A model generated the notes under the pieces. The model did not search any database. It saw nothing but the letters and a program-made list of their open reading frames with translations, and was not told the origin of the DNA. Below are positions 14,295-22,292 of a stretch of 22,292 bases of DNA, one piece after another; position 1 is the stretch's first letter; each line of letters starts with the position of its first letter. The position numbers and the translations under genes are program-made. The stretch is from the IMG/VR virus record IMGVR_UViG_3300026209_000016, positions 1-22,292 of that record. One strand, given 5' to 3'. The DNA comes from a virus.

Positions 14295-15812
14295 TTATCT
14301 CACTACTTTAAATGAATGTTTCTCATCAAAATATTGAACGGTTTCATCAGCAGTTCCACTACCACTTACTACCTTATAGTTTATTCTATAAAATCTTTCT
14401 GCCTGTAATCCATTCATCCACACATTGAAATAGTTTCCTGTAGAATCACAACTTACTACTGAACCACTTCCAAATGGAACTATAACATCTTCTGTATATG
14501 CGTCTTTAATTTGATAATAAGTACTTCCACTTGGTAGATATTTTGCTGTTGTATATCCCGTACTATATCCACTTGTGGAATACGACTTTTCGGGATACCT
14601 TGCTCTACCAACTACTCTAAATTTTACTTTTGAAGTTTCTTTATATTCTGGACGAAATCCTCTCATATAAAGAACCATATCTTCAACCTCGGTATTAGAA
14701 AGTGCTGATAATGAACCAGTCGTCCATTTAGAATCATCCCAAACTACTTCTAATTTTGGTTGATAAACTGTATGTGTATCTCTACCAAAATATAAAAAAT
14801 GTCCATAATGTGTAGTACTTCCTTCATCTTCAGTAGTGGAATACTCCATACTACCACTTCTCTTTATCATAAATCCTTCATTTGGAACTGTACTACCTAA
14901 CCACTTCCATACAATATCGGTTACATCCATTCTCAAATCTGATGGTTCGTGGGTAAAGGATTGTGAGGCCTCATATCCACTTCCACTATACCAAGTTCCA
15001 CCACCACCCGATAACGTTGTTGTAGAATCTGTTCCACCTTCTACGGCATACGCACTACTTCCATCAAATACAAATAATCCTGAAGATGATGCTGCACTTA
15101 AATTAGAATTAGTTCCTGCAGAACTTCCAGATAAAATTAAATAATCTGGATTACTACCAACTACACTAGCAGAGATAGGTAAGGAATGTAATGAACTACT
15201 ATTATTAATAACATCTCTCAAACTTGTAACAGAACTACCAGTAGTTGAACCTGATGTTACAAATATTTCTGTTGAACTATTATCAAATACAGAAGTTGAA
15301 CCACTTACAAATACAAAATCCACTCCACCAATAGTAACTTCTTGATTATTATAATCACCTTCATTAATTGTTAAAGTTCCATCTGCATAAGTATTTCCTT
15401 GTAATGTAGAATAACTTCCATACCAAGGAGTTGCCGTATCATTATTATCTTTAAACTTCCAACTTGCCCCATCTTCAATTATTGGATTAGAGTGTGCTCG
15501 GCCCGAACCCATATCCCAACTCTGACTTACTGGATACCCATATAAGTTTTGTGTTACATTTAATTCTCTTGAACTTGCATCATATAAATTTAAATAAAAT
15601 TTTGTTTTTGATCCTGATGTAATTAAATTAGATGCTACTGATTTAGAAATATAAGTCAAATCAAATTTAATTAATGCACGAGAAACATTTACTACTGAAC
15701 CGTCTGCGTTCATATCTTTTCTAATCTCAAGAATTTCATCAAGTCCAGTATTCATACTTGCACTTGATTCATATAATGTTGTATCTTTTGTTGCGTATTC
15801 GAAATAATGCAT
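14295..15812 (-). CDS. DNRLRE-like baseplate/fibre protein with an inserted beta domain
   Basis: This 505-aa protein overlaps the gp6-like stop by one base. The N-terminus (MHYFEYATKDTTLYESSASM, NTGLDEILEI, then RALIKFDLTYIS) matches the start of DNRLRE-type extracellular beta-sandwich domains. The rest of that pattern reappears at about 296-358 (MDVTDIVWKWLGS, NEGFMIKRSG, FLYFGRDT, QPKLEVVWDD). Between the halves, at about 142-245, sits a Ser/Gly/Thr-rich segment (VTIGGVDFVFVSGSTS ... SLRDVINNSSSL). It resembles small beta domains of phage tail proteins with the form VTIxGVxFxFV...LxxxIN. Residues 360-505 are another beta domain (FRPEYKETSKVKFRVVGRAR to FYRINYKVVSGSG). It is likely a baseplate-peripheral or fibre protein that contacts polysaccharide or other virion parts. 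A counterpart in T4 (gp8 or gp10 position) cannot be assigned from sequence. Confidence 0.6.
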   Translation of the reverse strand: MHYFEYATKDTTLYESSASMNTGLDEILEIRKDMNADGSVVNVSRALIKFDLTYISKSVASNLITSGSKTKFYLNLYDASSRELNVTQNLYGYPVSQSWDMGSGRAHSNPIIEDGASWKFKDNNDTATPWYGSYSTLQGNTYADGTLTINEGDYNNQEVTIGGVDFVFVSGSTSVFDNSSTEIFVTSGSTTGSSVTSLRDVINNSSSLHSLPISASVVGSNPDYLILSGSSAGTNSNLSAASSSGLFVFDGSSAYAVEGGTDSTTTLSGGGGTWYSGSGYEASQSFTHEPSDLRMDVTDIVWKWLGSTVPNEGFMIKRSGSMEYSTTEDEGSTTHYGHFLYFGRDTHTVYQPKLEVVWDDSKWTTGSLSALSNTEVEDMVLYMRGFRPEYKETSKVKFRVVGRARYPEKSYSTSGYSTGYTTAKYLPSGSTYYQIKDAYTEDVIVPFGSGSVVSCDSTGNYFNVWMNGLQAERFYRINYKVVSGSGTADETVQYFDEKHSFKVVR

Positions 15813-17758
15813 TAGATGTCTCCCATTACCCTACCTCGAATATCTATATCCGGGTATTTTATTTCAAAGATTGCAGGATCTGTTGATGGATAAACTACTC
15901 CATTAAAAGTTGCATCTGGAATATCATATAAATTATTAGAATAACCCTGTGCAGCTCCATTTTTATTATTAATTACAATTAACCGTTGTTCTGTGTTAGG
16001 ATCTTGATTGGGTGGATTGACTACGGTAGCTACTCCCTCAACTGAAACTATTTCAGATGCCACATCAGCCAATATGATTGGTTGATTTATTTGCCACTTA
16101 TTTATACTAAAATAAAGTTTTAATTTATCAACACATTTCAATAACACTTCATTTTTATTAAATCCTCTTTTAGTAAGAACTGCAAACTCAACTCCAATAT
16201 TACATATCCACGCATCCTTTAATTGAACTGCATCAGTCATCATTCTATACTGACTCAAATATACTTTTATATTTTCTTTTACAGCATCATTTATTCTAAC
16301 TAACTTTCCGGTGTTATCATAACCAAGCATATACATATTTAATGCCAATGGATTAGGTTGGAATGTCGGGTCTGTTTCATTCTGTCCAGTTGCTGCAACT
16401 TGTTCATCTTGTATAATATAAACTTTTGCTATATTACCATATTTAGGTGGTAACGAATAAACACGAGTTATATAATCATCTTTGGTTACTGCCCTTCCTT
16501 GTGCTTGGAAATATGCAAGTGCATTCACTCTAACATCCTCAAGTGTTTCTGCTCCACCGCCTCCAGTTGCTGGTTTTGGATTTGATGTTGCCGTGGAGTT
16601 CAAAGTTATAGTTTTCATATTATCATCTAAACTCAAAAAATTATCAAATACAGGTGATTGTAAAGTAATATTATTAACACTATTAGATGCTACATTATCA
16701 TCTATCCCACCCCCATAAGAATATTTTATAGTTAATGTTGTATTTGTTGGACATTGACCATAAGTGTCCGTATTTAAAAAATTTGCCGGATCAAAAGCTG
16801 TATCAAGAAAACTCGGTGTACCTGGTAAATTTGAACCAACATTAGTTGGATTTGGAATAATTTCTTCATCTGCTCCTGCTGCTATTCCAGAACCAAATCT
16901 CATTTCTGTTTTACCATCTGGTCTTATATAAGTTTTAAATCTTTTGGATGTCTTTACAAGTTTTAAAAGAAATGGTGCAAAGTTTCTACCTTCTACTAAA
17001 TCAGGAGAATTATTTGTAGTATTCTCAAAATCTGCATATACCGTGTCTTGTGCTAAGAATGGAACTTCATACCAACTATTTCCATCACTATCCGTTACTG
17101 AAATTATTTCTAATACTGGATCAGAATTCAATACAATTCTTTTATACCTTTCTGCTGCTCCAAATGTTATATAATCCGTAGTAACCGTTCCACTAACCGC
17201 CTTTACTGATTTCTTTAATAACCATTTTGTAATATTTGCAGGATCTTGATCATCAAGTTCAAAAATAACATCTTCTCTTGGACTTAATGAACTTGAATCT
17301 CTAAATGCTACATCACCCGTTGTTCTAAAAACTGTTCCATTCGTAGATGTTGCCTGTAATCCTGATGGAATATGCAAACAATAATCTTCATTTGGTTGTC
17401 TTTTTTCATCTACAACATTATTAGGATCTGATGGTACAGTTTGGAATACATCAAGAGTTACAGATGCTGGTGATGACTGTCTTGGTTTATATCCATATCC
17501 TTGTGCAATTTCGTATATGGTTTTCTTTTCTTCTGCAAAAGCTAACATACTTTCTTTAAATTGTTCATCCATATAATAGGATAAAGTATCACCAACATAA
17601 GATGCCATCTCAATGAACATCATACCTGGGTCTGATTCATTAAAATCATTATATGTGTTTGGAAAATATGTTTTAGCAAATTCTATTAAACTATTTCTAA
17701 ATGCAGAAAAGTCTTTGTTTAAATATTTTACGTCTTTATGACCAGGTGCATGAGGCAT
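15812..17758 (-). CDS. Baseplate wedge protein, gp6-like (baseplate J-related)
   Basis: This 648-aa protein is about the same length as T4 gp6 (660 aa). Its start has GGGAGA about 7 nt upstream. The N-terminus has the classic pattern DFSAFRNSLIEFAKTYFP, NESDPGMMFIEMASYVGDTL, SYYMDEQFKESML, in which the first helices pack in the wedge. The C-terminal half carries the baseplate-J-like signature RAVTKDDYITRVYSLPPKYG NIAKVY (about 416-440), followed by a domain with YRMMTDAVQLKDAWICNIGV and KVKL-type helices (about 503-548). Gp6 forms dimers that make up the inner ring of the baseplate and joins gp25 and gp53/gp7 in the wedge. The gp25 gene directly precedes it and the DNRLRE-like gene is coupled to it by a TAATG overlap. 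I am confident of the family. Confidence 0.9.
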   Translation of the reverse strand: MPHAPGHKDVKYLNKDFSAFRNSLIEFAKTYFPNTYNDFNESDPGMMFIEMASYVGDTLSYYMDEQFKESMLAFAEEKKTIYEIAQGYGYKPRQSSPASVTLDVFQTVPSDPNNVVDEKRQPNEDYCLHIPSGLQATSTNGTVFRTTGDVAFRDSSSLSPREDVIFELDDQDPANITKWLLKKSVKAVSGTVTTDYITFGAAERYKRIVLNSDPVLEIISVTDSDGNSWYEVPFLAQDTVYADFENTTNNSPDLVEGRNFAPFLLKLVKTSKRFKTYIRPDGKTEMRFGSGIAAGADEEIIPNPTNVGSNLPGTPSFLDTAFDPANFLNTDTYGQCPTNTTLTIKYSYGGGIDDNVASNSVNNITLQSPVFDNFLSLDDNMKTITLNSTATSNPKPATGGGGAETLEDVRVNALAYFQAQGRAVTKDDYITRVYSLPPKYGNIAKVYIIQDEQVAATGQNETDPTFQPNPLALNMYMLGYDNTGKLVRINDAVKENIKVYLSQYRMMTDAVQLKDAWICNIGVEFAVLTKRGFNKNEVLLKCVDKLKLYFSINKWQINQPIILADVASEIVSVEGVATVVNPPNQDPNTEQRLIVINNKNGAAQGYSNNLYDIPDATFNGVVYPSTDPAIFEIKYPDIDIRGRVMGDI

Positions 17759-17770
17759 TTAATTTCTCCC

Positions 17771-18199
17771 TTATTCTTTAATGGCCGATTCAAACTGATC
17801 AAAACTTACTGAAACAGTTCCGAACCTATCAGGCTCAAATGATAATCCAAAATCTATTGATATATTTACTCTGTTAATATTATAATCTGGCATCGTAATT
17901 TCTATATTTTTAATGTTTATGTATGGCAACCATTTTTCAAGTGAACTTCTAATTGAATCTTCTAATACATCTCCAAAATCTTCATTCATTGGTTCAAACA
18001 ATATTGAATGTAATTGTGATCCAAACTCAGGCTGTCCCAACCTTTCACCAGGAATTGTTTTTAACAAATTTATAATATTATATTTTGCCTGTTGAAGTGT
18101 AGTTTTAGTTTGTTTGAAATATCCTGTATCTGAATATCCCATAGGAAGTTTTAATCCAATGAAAACATCTGGATTTAAATCTTTTTCTCTTGCTCCCAT
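17771..18199 (-). CDS. 25: Baseplate wedge subunit, gp25 (GPW/gp25 family)
   Basis: This 142-aa protein is close to the 132 residues of T4 gp25. The diagnostic block is IPGERLGQPEFGSQLHSILF at about residues 48-67, matching the GPW_gp25 signature (xxGER.....FGxxLxxxLF). The second half has the family's beta-alpha-beta layout with SSLEKWLPYINIKNIEI, then NRVNISIDFGLSF. Gp25 is the sheath-initiating wedge component; its core bundle with gp6 and gp7 is conserved across contractile injection systems. The start ATG overlaps the stop of the preceding gene by one base. The order gp25 then gp6 is the usual one in contractile tails. Confidence 0.93.
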   Translation of the reverse strand: MGAREKDLNPDVFIGLKLPMGYSDTGYFKQTKTTLQQAKYNIINLLKTIPGERLGQPEFGSQLHSILFEPMNEDFGDVLEDSIRSSLEKWLPYINIKNIEITMPDYNINRVNISIDFGLSFEPDRFGTVSVSFDQFESAIKE

Positions 18200-18807
18200 T
18201 AGTTTATTCTCCTTACAGCAACTATTATACCATTTTTAACTTCTAAAATTGCCCTTCTATATGAAGTTGGTATTATATTACCATCATCATCCAAATCTAC
18301 ATCTGAAATTTGAAATTCATCAGTAATTCCTTCGTATTCTTCATTACCCTCATATGTTTGATATCCACCCGCCTGTATATTTCCGTCTAATTTAATTTCA
18401 TCTTTAGTAAAACGTATATTTAACTTATCAAACAATTTTTTAAATATTTTTAATTGTTTACTAAAATCTAAATTGGCTTTATGTATACTTCTAAACTTTC
18501 TCATTATACTCTGTAACTTAGATTTTTTAGTTTTAGGATCATCTTGAGACTGTATTATATTTAATTGACCTTTATTTGTTAAATACAAACCTCCAGGTAA
18601 TCTATTTTCTAAATAAGACTTATTATCAAATATATCTATATTATCTTCACCAGTTAAATAAGAATGAATAGCATCTGCTTCTTCTTGTGCCAATTTAGAA
18701 TTTTCTTTTCGGATTCTTTTTTTAGTTTCTGAATCCTGGTCTTTGAAAATTCTATCATTCTTAATTTTCTCAAGTTTATACTTTAGAAACTTTTTATCTA
18801 ATGCCAT
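18199..18807 (-). CDS. Hypothetical basic/acidic protein next to gp25
   Basis: This 202-aa protein has GAGGGG 6 nt before its ATG. Residues 1-55 are very rich in Lys, Glu and Asp and probably helical (KKFLKYKLEKIKNDRIFKDQ). Residues about 85-135 form another Lys-rich helical region (SKLQSIMRKFRSIHKANLDF). The C-terminus turns acidic (DVDLDDDGNIIPTSYRRAIL) and ends in a short beta hairpin, EVKNGIIVAVRRIN. There are no membrane or signal sequences. It is coupled to gp25 by a TAATG overlap, so it is probably produced with it in fixed ratio. I do not recognise a family. A baseplate component or an assembly factor is possible. Confidence 0.55.
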   Translation of the reverse strand: MALDKKFLKYKLEKIKNDRIFKDQDSETKKRIRKENSKLAQEEADAIHSYLTGEDNIDIFDNKSYLENRLPGGLYLTNKGQLNIIQSQDDPKTKKSKLQSIMRKFRSIHKANLDFSKQLKIFKKLFDKLNIRFTKDEIKLDGNIQAGGYQTYEGNEEYEGITDEFQISDVDLDDDGNIIPTSYRRAILEVKNGIIVAVRRIN

Positions 18808-18818
18808 TACTCACCCCT

Positions 18819-19370
18819 CTATGGACGAAAATTCGTTCCGCCACCTTTTTTCTGGTCAATAGCTTTCAAAACAGCTGAATAATCTCGTGTTAATGCATCT
18901 TGTACATGGTCTGGAACTTGATCAACATTTACTCTTGCATTTTTGATAGTTTGAACTGCTCCAATATCTCGTTTCTTCTGTTTTGTAGCTTCTGTAGTTG
19001 GTGCTCCTGCGGGTGAACCAGCCAAAACATCATTTATCTTACTCGAATCAAATACTCCATCACCTAAAGTTGGATAATCTTCATATCCTCCAACTTGTGG
19101 TGCTCCACCTTCACCTTGTGGAACTCCACCAGCGGTTTCATTTAACACTTTGTTAAGAGCCGTGTTTGATGTATAATGAACCTCTTTTTTGGGTTTAGCT
19201 TTATACTGTTTTCTGATAGGTTCTTTGAACTCTTTTTCAGTTAATGGTTTTGAAACTAATTCGGTAAGTGAAGATGAATTTTCTTCTTTAATAAATATCT
19301 CATTCATTTGTTTTTTGACTTCCTTACGAACTACTGTTTCAATTATTTTTATTAACTCTTGTTTCTTCAT
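18819..19370 (-). CDS. Hypothetical protein with charged N-terminal helix and Gly-rich middle
   Basis: This 183-aa protein has AAGGAG 8 nt before its ATG. The first 30 residues form an amphipathic, probably coiled-coil helix (MKKQELIKIIETVVRKEVKK, QMNEIF), a kind of N-terminus frequent in short T4-like marine phage proteins. The centre (about 75-125) is Gly/Pro/Ala-rich and likely disordered (AGGVPQGEGGAPQVGGYEDY). The C-terminus has VQDALTRDYSAVLKAIDQKK, again helical, and ends GGGTNFRP. No catalytic motif is visible. Its position between the Cys-rich spike-adjacent gene and the gp25 neighbour suggests a structural or assembly role. The function is unknown. Confidence 0.55.
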   Translation of the reverse strand: MKKQELIKIIETVVRKEVKKQMNEIFIKEENSSSLTELVSKPLTEKEFKEPIRKQYKAKPKKEVHYTSNTALNKVLNETAGGVPQGEGGAPQVGGYEDYPTLGDGVFDSSKINDVLAGSPAGAPTTEATKQKKRDIGAVQTIKNARVNVDQVPDHVQDALTRDYSAVLKAIDQKKGGGTNFRP

Positions 19371-19383
19371 TTTATTATCTCCT

Positions 19384-20739
19384 TTATAAACCTCTTAAAT
19401 AATCTTGTAATACTGGACTTGCAAAACATCTATTTAATTCTTCCATCTGCTTAACAAGTTCATTTGTAAGTGCTGAAGTATCTACTTCATCAAAATCTGT
19501 ATCGGTATCTAAATCTGTCCAAGTACCACTTGCTTCTTCACAAGATTTCTTATCTAAGTGTTCTGTTATAGAACAAAATCCAATGGATTCATCTTCATCA
19601 ATACCTAAATTTTCAGCAGATATCTTATCATACATATCTTGTAAATCTTTTAAATCTTGTGGATCTATCCAAGTTCCACCTGCTGCCTCGCAGGCTTCTT
19701 TACTGTCTGGAGGTGAATCACCAGCTTGTACTGCACACATTGCTAAAATACTCATTAGTTGTGCCTGTAATACAGGAACAATTGTTGTAAATCTACCGAT
19801 TGTTTTTATTAATAAACTAACACACATATCAACTAATCCCATAATATTTAATACTTTCATTAATGCTTCAATTATAGGAACTACAAATGGTGGTGTCCAT
19901 TTTAAAATCTTTCTAACTATCTTTATGACCTTTTGAATAATCTTTATAACTTTAATTATCGCCTTTATTATTACCATCATTTCCATCATCCACGCCATCA
20001 CATCCAACATAGTTTTAATGGCCCTTTTTACGGGAGGAGTACAAACATCTTCTGGATCAATTACTGCTTTAGCCATTATAGCATCAACTTCTGCTGATAA
20101 CTTCCCCAATACCTTATTAAGTTCACCCATCATCTCTTGTATTTTCGCGGTGAATCCAGATAACATCCATGCCTGTAAATCAGGAATTTCCAAATTTGCT
20201 AATTGTGCAAGCCAATCTTCTTCTTCCTCTGTAGGTAAATTAACATTTCCTGCCCCCACACAAAAACCTTTATCTTCATCTTCTCCTGGATCACTAGCGG
20301 TAAGAGGATCAGGACCCGCTATTGCTCCTTCATTTTCTACAATATGTGGTGCACCAAACCAAGTTCCACCATCTTTAACTTGTCCTGCATGAATTTGAGT
20401 TCCTACTGGAACAGTTTCTCCTGGATCAAACTGAAATAAATCATTACCAACATCTGGCCATAATACAGTTGCTCCATTTGCTCCTGCGTATGCACACATA
20501 TCATCTTCACCGATAATAATAGGGGCAAATACTTCAGTTCCACCTTCACAAGTTAGAATCCAAGTTCCACCTGCAGACTCGCATTCCTCTTTCGTTTCAA
20601 CTTGTGGAATTGAACATGAACCAACCTCATTTCCATTTATAAAAACAGAACCATCTATTAATTCACATCCAGCTATTAATCTATCACCTGGTCCTAATGT
20701 TATTTTTTGTCCTGCTATTGATTTACATCTATGTGCCAT
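19384..20739 (-). CDS. Cys-rich possible spike-tip protein with cationic amphipathic helix
   Basis: This 451-aa protein of unrecognised family starts 1 nt after the gp5-like stop. Residues 1-42 (MAHRCKSIAGQKITLGPGDR, then CELIDGSVFINGNEVGSC) loosely recall PAAR tip proteins (GSxxVFINGxPxxxxGDxxxC). H3, C5, C25 and C42 could form a metal site. A motif C(E/S)xAxGTW follows a Lys/Glu-rich turn three times: at about 50-60, 345-356 and 395-406 (KEECESAGGTW, KEACEAAGGTW, KKSCEEASGTW). Residues about 250-280 form a strongly cationic, Ile-rich helix (IIKAIIKVIKIIQKVIKIVR KILKW), within a longer hydrophobic stretch up to about 335. Next to a gp5-like spike gene this suggests a tip or membrane-active cargo (inference). 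A tape-measure role is unlikely given the length and the Cys content. Confidence 0.5.
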   Translation of the reverse strand: MAHRCKSIAGQKITLGPGDRLIAGCELIDGSVFINGNEVGSCSIPQVETKEECESAGGTWILTCEGGTEVFAPIIIGEDDMCAYAGANGATVLWPDVGNDLFQFDPGETVPVGTQIHAGQVKDGGTWFGAPHIVENEGAIAGPDPLTASDPGEDEDKGFCVGAGNVNLPTEEEEDWLAQLANLEIPDLQAWMLSGFTAKIQEMMGELNKVLGKLSAEVDAIMAKAVIDPEDVCTPPVKRAIKTMLDVMAWMMEMMVIIKAIIKVIKIIQKVIKIVRKILKWTPPFVVPIIEALMKVLNIMGLVDMCVSLLIKTIGRFTTIVPVLQAQLMSILAMCAVQAGDSPPDSKEACEAAGGTWIDPQDLKDLQDMYDKISAENLGIDEDESIGFCSITEHLDKKSCEEASGTWTDLDTDTDFDEVDTSALTNELVKQMEELNRCFASPVLQDYLRGL

Positions 20740-20740
20740 A

Positions 20741-21994
20741 TTATGTTGTCTTTACTATATCACTCTTTGGATCATTTAATCGAGTTTTTAATAATTTAAG
20801 TGATCCTTCTAATCCCATACACCCCTCTTTAATACCTGATACTGGAACTACAAAATCTACAACTGATCCCTTTGCACCCTGCATAGTAGTACTAAACTCA
20901 ATTAAATAATCAATTAATTTATCTACAAGATCCATTGTCTGGTCACCCTTCAATACTGGTTCAATCTGAGGTACATCACCACTTGGAAATCCCGTTGTTT
21001 TTCCTTGTTCTGGTGCACTACCAAGATATACTTTTTCATGTCCTTCTAAAACAATTCTATTTTTACTAACTAAATTTATATCATTGTCTGAATATAAAAA
21101 TGCATTTTTTCTTGAATTAAAAACTATTCTATCAGAATTTAAAATTATTTGTTTTCCACTACTATCTGTTCTAAATTTTGGATCCAAATCTTTAACTTTA
21201 CTTTTCTCATGAGTAAGTGGAACTAATTGATCAGTAGTCATCCATAAAGAAGCACCATCTAAATCTATATCTTCTTTTACTGGCTTATAATCTACTGTTT
21301 CTTTTACACCCTGTCCTACTCTCATAATAAGATTAGGTGAATTAACTTTTCCTGTATTTTCCTTTACACCATCTTCAGTTTTAATCTCTTTTATATTACT
21401 ACCAAACCTAATTGAATTTCCAAACCTACCATTAAATGCTATATCACCTTCTTCTACATCAATTTGTCTTATACTAATATTAGGATCTGTTATCTTTGGT
21501 AGATTCTCTTTATACTTATCTGGAATAGTTCCCTTTGTAAAATTAGTTAAATACTTACTTATTCCAGGGTAAGAATTATTAGTTACAACATTATGAAAGT
21601 TCATTTTCTGAGTATAATAAAAATCTTCTGCTCCACCAAGAACATATTGAGCGGCTATAACGGACTCTCCTGGATAAGGATAATCCTTAATATTTGCATC
21701 CATTGGTTTCATAATACGAGTATCACCTTCATGTGCACTACTATAAAATAATCTAGCCTTTATCCATCCATACTTTGACCAATCAGGTTTATCCTTATTA
21801 GGTCCTTTAGTTATTAAAGGTAAATCTTCTTCATCTAACCAAATTTCCAATACCTCTGCCAATTCCAATTCATAAAATTCAGTCGGAGGTGTATCTTTAA
21901 TTGCAGTATAAATATCTTTTATTTTAGCAGGACCTTCTGACAATCCATGAAAAGCATCAACTACTTCTTCAGCCGCTCTTTTAAACCAACCCAT
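20741..21994 (-). CDS. gp5-like baseplate hub/spike protein without lysozyme domain
   Basis: This 417-aa protein has AAGGAAA upstream and overlaps the previous stop by one base. Residues about 39-125 look like the N-terminal OB-fold of T4 gp5-type hubs (ELELAEVLEIWLDEEDLPLI, GWIKARLFYSS, IKDYPYPGESVIAAQYVL), followed by FYYTQKMNFHN. At about 176-226 lies a conserved block I know from marine T4-like phages (EEGDIAFNGRFGNSIRFGSN, LIMRVGQG). Residues about 276-324 are short alternating strands (KQIILNSDRIVFNSR, NDINLVSKNRIVLEGHEKVY), in the manner of the gp5/VgrG beta-helix spike. No lysozyme catalytic segment is present, unlike T4 gp5 (575 aa). The spike would puncture the outer membrane. A gp5 assignment is moderate; it is not identical in domain content. 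Confidence 0.6.
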   Translation of the reverse strand: MGWFKRAAEEVVDAFHGLSEGPAKIKDIYTAIKDTPPTEFYELELAEVLEIWLDEEDLPLITKGPNKDKPDWSKYGWIKARLFYSSAHEGDTRIMKPMDANIKDYPYPGESVIAAQYVLGGAEDFYYTQKMNFHNVVTNNSYPGISKYLTNFTKGTIPDKYKENLPKITDPNISIRQIDVEEGDIAFNGRFGNSIRFGSNIKEIKTEDGVKENTGKVNSPNLIMRVGQGVKETVDYKPVKEDIDLDGASLWMTTDQLVPLTHEKSKVKDLDPKFRTDSSGKQIILNSDRIVFNSRKNAFLYSDNDINLVSKNRIVLEGHEKVYLGSAPEQGKTTGFPSGDVPQIEPVLKGDQTMDLVDKLIDYLIEFSTTMQGAKGSVVDFVVPVSGIKEGCMGLEGSLKLLKTRLNDPKSDIVKTT

Positions 21995-22292
21995 TAATTT
22001 TCCTTAACTGATTGTATATCGTCTGTTATTTTATCTGATTTCTTTTGAATGTCTACAACTACCTCATCTATACTTGTGAGTAATTGTTCTTTCTCTTTGT
22101 CCGATAAACCGAACTCTGCTTCTGCACCACCTTTGTTTTCAGCAGCAATTAATCGTTGAACAACTGTGGCCAACTTAACAAGTTGTTCATCATTCTTTAC
22201 ATTTATATCCAAATATTCTTTTATCATAGGAATTAACTGAATAGCCATATCCCCATCTTTGATAAATCCAGCAACTTCACCAACTAATACTT
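21994..22292 (-). CDS. Hypothetical protein, 5' end beyond the right window edge
   Basis: The frame stays open from the TAA at 21996-21994 to the window end. An ATG exists at 22248 (84 aa), but the codons before it read VLVGEVAGFIKDGD, look like coding sequence and contain no stop. No clear ribosome binding site precedes that ATG, so the true start is probably outside. The visible part is helical: DMAIQLIPMIKEYLDINVKN, DEQLVKLATVVQRLI, then DKEKEQLLTSIDEVVVDIQK. It has no membrane segment or recognisable family. It is coupled to the gp5-like gene by a TAATG overlap, which suggests a related function. Confidence 0.6.
   Translation of the reverse strand, partial: VLVGEVAGFIKDGDMAIQLIPMIKEYLDINVKNDEQLVKLATVVQRLIAAENKGGAEAEFGLSDKEKEQLLTSIDEVVVDIQKKSDKITDDIQSVKEN

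Noticed and set aside
19384-20739. Tape-measure protein identity for the 451-aa protein
   Set aside because: It is too short for a myovirus tail, rich in cysteine, and lacks long regular coiled coils.
514-20909. Many plus-strand ORFs of 60-124 codons
   Set aside because: All lie opposite to well-supported minus-strand genes, have hydrophobic or low-complexity translations typical of antisense frames in AT-rich DNA, and lack ribosome sites or recognisable domains.

Overview
The window is a contiguous block of tail and baseplate genes from a lytic, T4-like myovirus. It is AT-rich. All 21 genes lie on the minus strand and are packed almost end to end, with 1-bp overlaps or gaps of 17 nt or less except at four places. 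The anchors are a gp25-family wedge protein (17771-18199), a gp6-like wedge protein (15812-17758), a gp5-like spike/hub protein (20741-21994), and a 2290-residue protein with a P2 gpI/gp7-like core (7114-13986). Many of the other sequences resemble conserved hypothetical structural proteins that I associate with uncultured marine T4-like phages. Starts usually carry a clear AGGAG-type ribosome binding site. That points to a host that uses Shine-Dalgarno initiation and argues against a Bacteroidetes host. There are no tRNAs, integrases, transposases or CRISPR arrays.

The genes run from high to low coordinates. Module 1 (22292-7114) is the baseplate operon: an unknown protein cut by the right edge, a gp5-like spike, a Cys-rich possible spike-tip protein, two unknown small proteins, gp25, gp6, a DNRLRE-like protein, a 101-aa unknown protein and the giant wedge/fibre fusion. 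Module 2 (7011-3983) is a tandem cassette of four relatives sharing an N-terminal domain with the motif KFALxDDExDY. One relative is split into two ORFs, and another is followed in frame, after a single stop codon, by a PKD-domain protein with a glycine-rich tail. Module 3 (3920-659) holds three tandem paralogues ending in a GLYNxxxELLAxAKLS motif. Module 4 is a 115-aa MscS-like membrane protein (249-596). Module 5 (1-201, cut by the left edge) begins a secreted or outer-membrane-type protein with a signal peptide.

The boundaries between these five modules are the only four gaps longer than 17 nt. Each contains exactly one copy of TATAAATAT, which resembles the T4 late-promoter core but lies on the strand opposite to the genes. 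No stretch of more than about 100 bases lacks a gene.

A working interpretation is that module 1 builds the baseplate and its membrane-piercing spike, while modules 2 and 3 supply duplicated, modular surface or fibre components that diversify host contact. Modules 4 and 5 encode envelope-directed proteins of unknown role. Baseplate identities rest on family recognition by eye. Functions of the paralogous cassettes are inference.
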